A DNA stretch of 64,000 nt. It comes from Medicago truncatula (lineage: Eukaryota > Streptophyta > Magnoliopsida > Fabales > Fabaceae). The position numbers were made by a program, and so were the translations under genes. Under the pieces are notes generated by a model that was not told the DNA's origin, did no database searches, and saw nothing but the letters and a program-made list of their open reading frames with translations. Location of the stretch: NCBI RefSeq assembly GCF_003473485.1, contig NC_053042.1:37662762-37726761 (forward strand), read 5' to 3'. Positions 35,471 to 45,486 of the stretch are shown here, one piece after another; position 1 is the first letter of the stretch, and every line of letters starts with the position of its first letter.

Positions 35471-36781
35471 CTAAACAGAGGATGTAAAATTAAAGTTTCC
35501 ACAATTATCATGCTCCAAGAAGAGTGACCTAAAACCAAGCCTTGAAGTAGCCAAATCAAATTGCAACAAATTATTCTCCAATTGATGTGCACCAATAGTG
35601 ATTGAAGTCATTGGTTTAGAACCACCAACCACAAAACCAACTTGAGAAGTTTTTGCAAAATCAGATCCAGCATCCACAAAACCCAAACAAATCACATCCT
35701 TATCATTAATACGAACCATTGCATTAGCTCCAATAATATTCCAAACCACATTCTCATTCTGCAACACTAGATCAATGGAAGGAACATCTGGTCCCATTCT
35801 TGAAGAACTAATACTTTGACTTGCAAAACATGTTCCAAATGGTGCTACAGGTTCAACAGTAGAAACATTTAATGCTTTCACAAAAGCATCAGCAACAGCT
35901 TTATAGATCGATGTTTCCATTATAGTGTAAGGATTAACAGTGCTAATTTTGGTTCCACCAAATCCATTTTGGTCTATAGATAAAAGGGTTGTGTTCAACT
36001 TTACATTTTTACTAGAAACTCTAATAGATTTCACACCAATGAAATACTCAACTGATTTTTCACCTAAGAAAGAACTTGGAGAAGTGCTAACAGGGTTTGT
36101 AATAAGAGGTGTGTAAATAAGATTTTTAGATTCATCAAAGTTGAATAGATAAGGTCCATCACCAAAGAAAAGTACACCATTTTGAGTACCTAAACAAATT
36201 GCAAATTTATTCTTGAAACTAAAAGCTGATGAAAACTGTGAAGGAAGTGACACTTTAGTCCTTCCAAGACCAGCCATACCTTTGACACCCTTAGCAAGAC
36301 CATTTTGTACAACATTAGAGCCACAAATAAAGAGAAAGTTAGGAACAGAAACAAATCTACCAGAATAGTTTCCATTTGTGGATTGAACTGAAACAATATC
36401 TGACTGAATGTCACCAGATGTGGACACACCTGTTACAATGTTGTAAGGTGAACGGCCACATATTTTTTTGTCACTGCAACCATGTGAACCGAAGAGTGAG
36501 CATTGAGATGAGCTACATAGGATTGGTTTTAAAGTGGATGAGACATAGCTCTTGTCACAGTTCACCCAAAAATAGCCACCACCAAGATCAATGGTTAGGT
36601 TGATTGGTACAAGTGGTGTTCTTTGTTTGATTTGAGTAGTGTATTGTGGTGTTGAGGCTGAAGTGTCTCTGGTTATGGGGAGAACTAGTGCTTTTGGTCT
36701 GAAAGAGGTTTGTGCTAAGGAGGTGGAGATGAACAAAGAGAGGAATGGTAAAAGAATGAAGAGTTTAACTGAGGAAGCCAT
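35471..36781 (-). CDS. EDGP/XEGIP-like protein (xyloglucanase-inhibitor, gamma-conglutin/basic 7S globulin family)
   Basis: Single-exon gene, 436 residues, usual for the family. A signal peptide (MASSVKLFILLPFLSLFIS, cleavage after about residue 23) targets it to the apoplast. Pepsin-fold landmarks are present: 'PLVPINLTIDLGGGYFWVNC', 'GVKGMAGLGRTKVSLPSQF', 'GGTKISTVNPYTIMETSIY' and 'VAPFGTCFAS'. Twelve or so Cys residues in family positions suggest the conserved disulfides. The catalytic DTG is replaced by DLG, so it is expected to be a non-proteolytic inhibitor or binding protein, acting on fungal or endogenous glycoside hydrolases (GH12/GH11). Members are wound- and pathogen-induced. A TATA-like TATATAT lies about 40-50 bp upstream of the start. 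A truncated copy lies at 25209-25845. Confidence 0.93.
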   Translation of the reverse strand: MASSVKLFILLPFLSLFISTSLAQTSFRPKALVLPITRDTSASTPQYTTQIKQRTPLVPINLTIDLGGGYFWVNCDKSYVSSTLKPILCSSSQCSLFGSHGCSDKKICGRSPYNIVTGVSTSGDIQSDIVSVQSTNGNYSGRFVSVPNFLFICGSNVVQNGLAKGVKGMAGLGRTKVSLPSQFSSAFSFKNKFAICLGTQNGVLFFGDGPYLFNFDESKNLIYTPLITNPVSTSPSSFLGEKSVEYFIGVKSIRVSSKNVKLNTTLLSIDQNGFGGTKISTVNPYTIMETSIYKAVADAFVKALNVSTVEPVAPFGTCFASQSISSSRMGPDVPSIDLVLQNENVVWNIIGANAMVRINDKDVICLGFVDAGSDFAKTSQVGFVVGGSKPMTSITIGAHQLENNLLQFDLATSRLGFRSLFLEHDNCGNFNFTSSV

Positions 36782-39700
36782 TGGAACAAGAATGAAAAGA
36801 TAAAGAAAGAATGAAGGATATATATGTAGTTATATATGACAAAGGATGAAGACTTTTCTTTTTGTGTACGGTATTTAGCACATATATCATATTTAATGGT
36901 AGTCAACAATAGCAACTGAGTTGATTGATGCAATTTGAATTCTTGCGTGTTTTACTTCTTTTTTGAGGTAATGGTAACATACTAACATGTGTAATGAGGC
37001 GGTGGCACTGAAAATTGGAAATTAGATCAATAGATAAAGCTTGGTTGAACTGGATTGATTGATTGAGTAATTGAATTATCATCTCTAACATAGTCATACA
37101 TACAAATCCTATATAAACAGATCGGTTTCATTAGAAAATCTTTTATAATCTCACTTGCATGTAGTAAAACAATTTATGTTTTCTATATTTGTTATGTTAT
37201 GTAATTGGTTACGTCGTTAGATCTTTTTAGAGGATAAAATTAATCATTGTAAACACATTTTTATTTGTAATTTTTATCTATGTGCATATTTATTTGTAAT
37301 TTCTCTGTTTTTGAAGACAAATAAGAAAATTAATATTCTTTTGTTCAATAATATCTGTTTATTTTATCATTTCACATTTATTAAAAAAATATGATTAATG
37401 AAAAATAATGATAATTTTACTTAATTATTTTTATTAATCAATGATGTATTTTTATTATTATGAATATTAAATGAAAATTTTTTAGATTAATTTGTATAAT
37501 ATTAATCAGAGAGTATATAAAAAAAAAAAAAACTAAAAATCAAGCGATGAATCAATTGAGTGACACTTTTTTATTCTAAAAAAAGAGTGACATTTTTCTT
37601 TAACCCTTTTTGTGTGTGCAAATGAAAAAGTCATACATAACAGAGTGTATAATTTTTAGGTTTGACCTTCTTTTTGGGCAAGGAAGATGTGTCTCGCATC
37701 CAATTTTGACTTCTTTTTTTTATAATAAAATTGATCATCCGGTTTTGACTTTGATGGCTGGTGTATCTGATTCGTCACGGTAACCATTAAATTGGTTCAT
37801 GTTTTTTTAGCAAATTTTCAATTAGGTTCATAACTCTATTAGTAACTCAAAACGGTACATATATTTGTCAAACGTTTCTCAATTAGGTCCCTTCATAGTT
37901 TTCTCCAACACCGAATCAGCCAGGCCTGCGTCCTCCAACACCGAATCAGCTAGGCATGCATCCTCCAACTCCAAATAAGCCTTGATTGCAGATAAAAATG
38001 GCGATTTTATTCAATTTTTTTTATAAACATTTGGCAAAAAGATGGTCCATTTTGAATTATCAATAAAGTGATCAAATTAAAAATTTGGTACAAAGACAGG
38101 ACCAATCTGATAGTTTACTCCCACTTCATTCCCTTTGTGGCTATTTGTCGGTTTAACCTTCATTACGACATTGTTGAATTTTATACAACATGGAGGGGAT
38201 AAACGTTTATTGTCAAAAAAAAAAAAAAAACTTATACAAAAAGTTTATTGAATCATTGAACGATACATCTCCAAGAAATTCAAACGTGGTTCCAAATCAC
38301 TCATGTTTCCCGCAATGTGTCTCCTATAGAGGAATTGAAGAATTAAAAGAGTTAAATGTTCAAGATTTAAATTTTGACATTAGAGATAATACTAACATAA
38401 TAATTAACAAATTAATCTTTACATTAAAAAATGATGATTTCTATAATGGTACATTACATTTATGCAATTCAAGCATATTTTACTTTAACGATAGAAAAAT
38501 TAATCAACTTTTAATTTGATGATATGATGACTTATTTAAATTACTTCAGCCATTTTTTTTTCTACTCACCTTACCACATCACCATTCCTCCTAATGATAA
38601 AAGAAAAAAATAAAGAACGATTCGTCAATGTATAAATTCACTTTGGTACCTACATTGGAGTTGCTTATATAACATTCACAATGAAGACCTCTTAATTTGG
38701 TGTTTTTAAACGGATCTCACGTGTACACATCACACTTTTATAATTTTTTAATAACAGTATATAATAAGCACTCAATCACTACAATGGAAATCCTCTCACA
38801 AAAGGTCTAAATCGATCCCACTACTAATTCTTCATCATTTACGTTCCAACAATACAATGATTATTTTAATGAAAAGTAGTGTGGAGTCCACTTAAGAATG
38901 GAAGTCTTAAGTGAGACTCTAAGTCTTAGAAGACCCAAAAAAAAAAAATTAATATGGACACCTATTAATTACTGGATCTTAAATGCTGAAGACCTCACTA
39001 TTAGGAGATTTTCCAATCCTACATCATAAAGTACGCTTTTACTTTAATCATTCATACGGATAATTCTTGTGTGTTCATGAGATTTTTGACACACAAAATA
39101 AAATAATTTGATGAAATTTATTTTTAAAATAATTAAATAAATTTTCTTTTGTGAATGTGTTCAAATGATGTGTCTAAACTTTTCTGACAATACAAGAAGT
39201 AATCCATTCAATTCCTAAAATTACATGCTCGGATGACCCCACATACACTTGTGTGTGGGCTTTGGCCTTTGGAAAAAAAATAAATACAACTATTACTTTT
39301 TTTTTATTATGAGTTTTTCGCGTGCCTTATTCAGATTATAAAATTCAAAATATTTTAATGTATTTTGAAGGTTTTTATGGGCGTTTATACCGTCCGGATT
39401 CGATGATTTGACATGCATAGAGGGCACGGGAGATCTAACGGGGAGGTGGAAAAAGGTGACTACAAATAATACATATATACATTATGGAACAAAAAGATAG
39501 AAAATGGTGAAGTTTAACTAAGTCGTTATGGCTCACATCTATCATAATTTGGGTTTGAATTTAGGATGTGTGTGAGTTTTTAAGTGAATATTTTCATTCC
39601 ATCTATCTACCAAAAAATAAAATTAAAAATACTTTATTTTTACCAAAAACAACAAATTGCAAAACTAGTAAAAAAAGAAAAATGAGAAACCCTGAATTTC

Positions 39701-40248
39701 TCAACTAATGAGAGAAGCAATGGCCACACCATCACACAAGAAACTAAGTGCTTTGATTTCCTTCTCAATTCATTGATTTTCATTGACATTGAAAATAAAA
39801 AAGTCATTCAATGTATTCAAAATATGAAATTATAAAGAACAAATATGGTGTATATTTATTGTACCGTCTGATCAAAAATTATTTTTATCATAAATTTAAC
39901 TTGAGTTCTCATGAACGATTCAATGGAAATTCATTAACCACATAAATTTAATATATAAGTTTAGACATATCAGTTGATTTTAATCGCTTGATTTATTTAT
40001 ATATTGTTATATATAGCTATAGATAACATAATTGTGACATAAATTTGCATTTGAGGGATGAGAATGTTAAATTAGTGCGGTGCATTAAGCAAAGTTCAAA
40101 AAGTGATAAATAAATATCACAATTGGGCCCATTGACAATTTCGGCTAAATTAGCATTGACTGAGCACTGGTAAGTAGCGTAGAGTAAAGTTTTGATAGGA
40201 AACTTCGTCATCGACACCATCGATCGACGATTCTAACCTCCTTCGACA
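36782..40248. other. Intergenic DNA
   Basis: No gene found. It contains a 30-bp tandem triplet (37901-37990), an A-run at 38217-38230 beside a 109-codon frame without recognisable motifs (38190-38519), and AT-rich stretches. Nothing else could be delimited. Confidence 0.5.
37901..37990. repeat. Three tandem 30-bp units
   Basis: Units share TCCTCCAACACCGAATCAGC then 'TAGGCATGCA' or variants; the third is more diverged. It lies inside a 'GGTTCAT...AATTAGGT' repeat-like context. Confidence 0.8.
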
Positions 40249-40794
40249 ATGTCCTCTGCAACAGAAACACTCTCCAATTTCAAAGAAGCCACACTATCAA
40301 TCCTCTCCACGCGCCACCCTTGGTCCGAATTCCTCTCTTTCTCCACTCTCTCCCTACCATCTTCCTTCTCCGAAGCCACCACGCGCGTCGGAATCAATCT
40401 CACGCGCTTCCTTTTCAACTACACCTTCATCTTCCTCTTCATCCTCCTCATCAGCCTCGTCTACCATCCTCTTGCCATCGTTCTCCTCCTTATCGCGTTC
40501 GCTGGTTGGTACTTTCTGTTCTTCTCACGTGACTCCGATGAGCCTCTGTCGCTGTTCAACGTCGTGGCGGTTGATGATCGTGTTGTTGTTGTGGCGCTGG
40601 TGGTTTTTAGTTTGTTTGTTGTTTGGGTGAGTGGTGTTTGGGTGAATGTGGTGGTGTCGGTTTTGGTTGCGGCGGGTATTGTTTGTTTGCATGGGGCGTT
40701 GAAGAGGACGGATGTTGGTGGTTTGGATGATTATGAATCGCCGTATGGTCCTATGCTAGCTACTGATACTGCTGGTCCTTATGCACCTGTTTGA
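40249..40794 (+). CDS. PRA1: PRA1-family protein (prenylated Rab acceptor)
   Basis: Small four-helix membrane protein of the ER/Golgi/endosome that interacts with prenylated Rab GTPases and helps vesicle traffic. Intronless, 181 residues, usual for plant PRA1 genes. The cytosolic N-terminal part carries the family signature 'RHPWSEFLSFSTLSLPSSF' followed by 'RVGINLTRFLFNY'. Two hydrophobic hairpins lie at about 57-90 ('FIFLFILLISLVYHPLAIV') and 110-150 ('VVVVALVVFSLFVVWVSGVW'), separated by 'FSRDSDEPLSLF', the equivalent of the conserved 'YFxRxxPL' loop. It has a short acidic tail. The first 200 nt are C-rich and the second half G/T-rich, so the antisense strand is also open over part of the gene; that is a composition effect. 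Confidence 0.92.
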   Translation: MSSATETLSNFKEATLSILSTRHPWSEFLSFSTLSLPSSFSEATTRVGINLTRFLFNYTFIFLFILLISLVYHPLAIVLLLIAFAGWYFLFFSRDSDEPLSLFNVVAVDDRVVVVALVVFSLFVVWVSGVWVNVVVSVLVAAGIVCLHGALKRTDVGGLDDYESPYGPMLATDTAGPYAPV

Positions 40795-42496
40795 TATTAT
40801 TGGCGTCGAGGTGTCAGTGTCGTGTCAGGTGTTTGCTATTTGTAGTTTTCGTTGTAGTGTTTGATTATTTGGATTCTATTTTTTTAACTTTGTAGATTGA
40901 ATTGAATTCACTAACAAAGCTACAATTGGTTACTACTTTTTATTTGTTATGCAATTTATTATTTATATGAATTGTTGAAATTAGTGGATTAGAGTTTTGT
41001 TATTTGTGCATACAATTTTAGAATGGTAGTGAAAAATTTGATTCATCCTTTTGCTTTCATTGCTTCAGTTTTATGTGTTTATGTTTGTTTGTATATGTTA
41101 TTATTGTGATGATAATGTCATCTTGATTGGATGGTATTGCAATTGAGGTGTGTTTTTGTGGTTGGAAGGTTTGAGAAAACTCACATTAGATTGTAGAGAT
41201 GCCCCTCATATATTATAGCTAGATAGTTTGCCCAGATATGAAATGATGACTGTTTTGGTGAAGTATAATTTCAATGATTTGTAATACCGAGAGAACCTTT
41301 GTTGGGTTCAAGTGCGAGTGGTGACTTGTAAGTTTCAGATTGACTGTGAATAGGTTTGATATAGGATTTATACGAGAGGTGACTCATATTCCCGATGCCT
41401 TAAGGTTTTGGTTAGAGATGCTCTCTTATAGTCTTGCATTGGCCTGTTGATTCCGGCACTCCCCCGACTCCTCAACAATTCTTGATGTTAATGTAAATGT
41501 TAGGTTTGTTATATAGATGTTTCACTTTATTCATATGGTTGGAAATTGGAATTGATCTTATCTACATACATCAGGGTTCTTTCTCTGTCATGTGTTTCTT
41601 CAATTTAAATTTGAATAACACCAATTTAATTTCTAAACCAATTCCGTCACTTTAGTCCCCATCATCTTAGTAGCTGAGACTAAATTGATGGATTTTCATA
41701 TGCTTGACGAACTACTTTATGAGAGTGATGTCTGATGGTTAAGGGTTAAAGAAGGAATGTATAATGAATTGAAGGTAGTGATCACTTGGTTTGGTGCCTC
41801 TTGTTTTTAGATTAAAAAAGTCAGGAGCATAGCATTTGACTACTGTATTTAGTTTCTCCTGTTTGGTTGCATGTTGTTGGTGATTGGCTATCATCCTAGA
41901 AAAATCAGAGATTTGTTTTACATACCTTCTATTTCTAACTCTACTGAAATTATCACAAGCATATATAGATCAATATACCTATCGGTTCATTATGTTATTA
42001 TTTCTAGTTGAGCTGATTATTGTGGTGGTTCATTGATTTTTCACAGTGAACTTGTTTATTTTTCTAACTATGATTGTTGGTATAACCATGTATACGGTGG
42101 TGCACAATGGAAAATATATTTTATCTTGTCTGGAATATGATTTTAGTAAAATTTGAAGGTTTGGTTACATTGAATTGAAATTGATTTTGTTATCATATCT
42201 CATTCAGAAATATTATTTTAGTAAAAGTTGAAGGTTTTTAGTTAACATTGAATTTAAATTGATGGGTTTTCGTATACTTCAAGGGCTAACTTGACGGATT
42301 TTATATAGTTTATTGATTACTACTTGCTATATTCATACAGTTTAGAGATTCATTTGGAAAGACGATAGTTTAGGGATTAAATTGATGGATTATTCATTTT
42401 GAAAATCTTTCAAGTGTATTAGATGCAATGTAAGATACAGTAGAGGTATAAAGTTTCCTCAATCACGTTTTATTAACAATTATTATAAATTTATTA
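40795..42496. other. Intergenic DNA downstream of PRA1
   Basis: No coding exon seen. 41150-41500 has moderately balanced base composition but no readable domain. 'ATTGATGG...TTTAGGGATTAAATTGATGG' strings near 42240-42390 look like decayed inverted-repeat elements. Confidence 0.5.
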
Positions 42497-42874
42497 GGCT
42501 TAAATGTGTTTTTGGTCCCTTAACTATTTAATTGGTATCGCTTTGGTCCCTTAATTTAAAAAAAACTCAGAGCTAATGACAAAGTGACACGTGTCCAGAG
42601 TTAACACGTGTCACCTTGTCATTGGTTATGGAAATTTTTTACAAAAAAATAAAATATATATATTTAAAAAAATATTATTTTTTTTTGTAAAAAAAAAACT
42701 TAGAACCAATGATAAGGTGACACGTGTCCACACTTAACGTTTTTTATTAACCCTAACAGAAGGGACCAAAACGAGACTAAAAAAAAATTAAAATCCTCAA
42801 ACAATCTTTTTTTTAGTTAAGGGACCAAAGCGATACCAATTAAATAGTTAAGGGACCAAAAGAGTATTTAAGTC
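42497..42874. mobile_element. Long-TIR MITE, Mutator-like
   Basis: Left end GGCTTAAATGTGTTTTTGG, right end CCAAAAGAGTATTTAAGTC, with the inner parts 'TTAACTATTTAATTGGTATC' and its complement intact. It is related to the element at 11415-11791 ('GTATCGCTTTGGTCCCTTAA'). Confidence 0.8.
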
Positions 42875-43388
42875 AATTTATAATATCATAACAAGTGAAC
42901 TCTTATACAAATCAAGGGTCAGGGACTAAAATGATCGTTTAGGCCATATTCAACAACTTGCTTTACAATGTTTTGAAGCTTTGTTTTTAGGAATTGAATT
43001 TGATACTCCAGAGTTTTACATACTCACCTGCATTCATTGTGGACCAATCACTTCCGCTGCGATTTTTCTTTCTATTTGTTAAGAACTTACAAACTTATGG
43101 ATTCATCAGCTGCAAATAACAACTCTCTGTATTACCCTGAATGACATGATTAACCACAATTTATAGCATTGATGAAAGTAACTAATAACACTAAGCTATT
43201 TGTATGATCTTATGAAAATAAACTCAATAACTTATGAACCAAAATAATCTCTTCCGACGGCTAAGCTGCCTCGTGAACAAAGATAACAAAAACTGGTCCT
43301 TCTATTTGGACACACCAATTAGCAACAGCACACAATTGGCACTATATTTTTTTAAATAAAATAAGTTCCTTTTTTTTTCCTTCACAAC

Positions 43389-43923
43389 TAGGGTTGGGAA
43401 TAGGCCAGGCCAGGCCAGGCTTTGATAGGCCTGAGCCTGGCCTACGAAATTTTTTGCAGGCTTGAGCCTGGCCTATGGCCTTTCATAGGCCTATTTTTTT
43501 GGCCTGGCCTGGCCTATTTAAAAGCCTGGCCTGGCCTGAAAGCCTATTTACAGGCCTACTTTTAAATAGGTTTAATAGGCCTCACTAAACATTCCATTTT
43601 ATCTACTTTTAAATAGGTTTAATAGGCCTCAAAGCCTATTTGAGTGTAAGACTTGTCTATCACTATAAGGCCTTAAAAGCCTATTTCACTATAATGCTTT
43701 AAAGCCTATTTAAAAAGTCCATTATAAAGCCTAACATGCATAAACAGGCCGGCCTATTAGGCTTCATAGGCTTTTTTGATAGCCTAAGCCTGGCCTACTT
43801 ACTTAAATAGGCTTTTTAAAAAGCCTAAGCCTAGCCTTTTTAATAAACAGGCCAGGCCAGGCCAGGCTTAAACAGGCCAGGCCATAGGCCCCTATAGGCC
43901 GGCCTGGCCTATTCCCAACCCTA
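43389..43923. mobile_element. Non-autonomous hAT element with GGCCTGGCC repeats
   Basis: Terminal repeats TAGGGTTGGGAATAGGCC and GGCCTATTCCCAACCCTA are perfect inverse copies. A perfect 8-bp target duplication TTCACAAC (43381-43388, 43924-43931) marks hAT transposition. The interior is filled with GGCC(T/A)GGCC and 'AATAGGC' repeats on both strands, likely transposase-binding subterminal motifs. 535 bp, no coding capacity. Confidence 0.93.
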
Positions 43924-44320
43924 TTCACAACCATGAAAAAAACACATGGTTAATGACATGTAAATATTTGATTCATTCAGTTCATTGCATCCATTAATGA
44001 ATTATAACATCTTGATTTATTCATTGACTGGACATAATTAATCACATATTTGAACCACATCAACCATATAATGGAAAAAATAAAAAATAAACAACAATGT
44101 ATGTCAAAAAATCATTGTTCAAATCGGACATAATTAATTAATAACATATTTGAACTACATCAACCATGTAATGAAAAAAATAAACAACAATATGTAAAAA
44201 AAAAATCATTGTTCAAATATACAAGATATTTATTAACTATATACTAAACTTAATCAATCGCATATTTAAATTATGTTAACTTTGTAATGAATAAATGACG
44301 GTGTTGTGTGTAAAAAAATC

Positions 44321-44461
44321 TGATTCGGCTCCTCTAAAATGTAATGTGGACAATATTGTTGTTAATTAACAAATTAAAGATAGATATTGTAAGCACATCA
44401 TAATAAATTATAAATTTGTTACAATTATTAAGCTTGATTTTCTCACTTTAGAGAATCTTTG
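44321..44461. mobile_element. MITE, second member of the 'CCTCTAAA' family
   Basis: Resembles the MITE of ADF intron 1: 'GGCTCCTCTAAAATG' at left, 'AGATATTGTAAGCACATCATAA' trimmed to its core 'AGATATTGTA', and 'CTCACTTTAGAGAATC' at right. Confidence 0.6.
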
Positions 44462-44620
44462 CCCCAAAAAATCAATGTCAATTTTCTTTTTTATAAATTA
44501 TACTGTATTTATTAACCACCTACAAAATGCGATTAATCGCGTATTTTGTACTGTCTTAACCATGTAATAAGAGATGGATATTTTTGAAAAAAAAAATAAC
44601 AAGCGAGAGATAAAAACAAA

Positions 44621-44895
44621 GGAAAATGCTAGATATCAAGAATGATTTATCAAGAAAGATTCAAGAATGACATGGCACAATAATCACCCTTAGATTTCAG
44701 TCTCATTTATTCCTTTCATAAAAAAAAAAAAAAAATGCATAACATCCACCACCCCATGATTTCCGGCCCGACAGAGATTTTATTGGCTAACATTAATTTC
44801 AGTACAATTTCTTGATAAAATTTAAGGGTGATTATTGTGCCATGTCATTCTTGAATCTTTCTTGATAAATCATTCTTGATATCTAGCATTTTCCC
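44621..44895. mobile_element. Long-TIR MITE with 9-bp target duplication
   Basis: Arms of about 80 bp (44621-44702 and 44815-44895) are near-perfect inverse copies starting GGAAAATGCTAGATATCAAG. They are flanked by AAAAACAAA on both sides (44612-44620, 44896-44904), a 9-bp duplication typical of Mutator-like elements. The arms would form a long hairpin if transcribed. Confidence 0.88.
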
Positions 44896-45486
44896 AAAAA
44901 CAAAACATAAAAAAAAAAAAAAAAAAAAAACCTTTGTTAAAGCCTTTACTTATTATTATTTTTTTAAGCATAGGGGACTCGTTAACATTTCCTTTTTTTA
45001 AATATCAAAGCTGTTATAAATTAGGGGCATGTATACCAAAGTATATGTGATGAAAATTGATTTTAAATGAATAAAATTTACAGAATTTATTTTTATTAAA
45101 ATGGAGTTGATTGTAAAATAATTTATATATGAAAATATTCACTTAAAAATGATTTGAACAATGAATTTGAGATTAAAAACCAATTCAAGAGTCAAAAGCT
45201 CAAAATTCTATCTTTAGATTAAACTCAATTTCAAAGTCAAAGCAATTCCACTTGACAACATCCAAACATGTCAAAATCAACTTTAAACTACTAAAATCAC
45301 TTTCGTCGCTATCAAAACTGAATTCAAAAGATGTCGGAGTCTATGTATGGTTAAGCGGTGAGTTTTGTGAAGTCAGGGTGACACCATATTAAAGCACCAA
45401 AGTGTAACTTTTACTAATCCCACGGTCTTTAATTCCCCCAAACTCACCGCCAATCAAAACATACGCCGAATATTTTTATGTATGAG

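Noticed and set aside
38190-38519. 109-residue frame
   Set aside because: Poly-Lys and Asn-rich composition in AT-rich DNA, no domain, no splice or promoter support.
40233-40418. Antisense frame over PRA1
   Set aside because: Composition artefact of the C-rich 5' half of the PRA1 gene.
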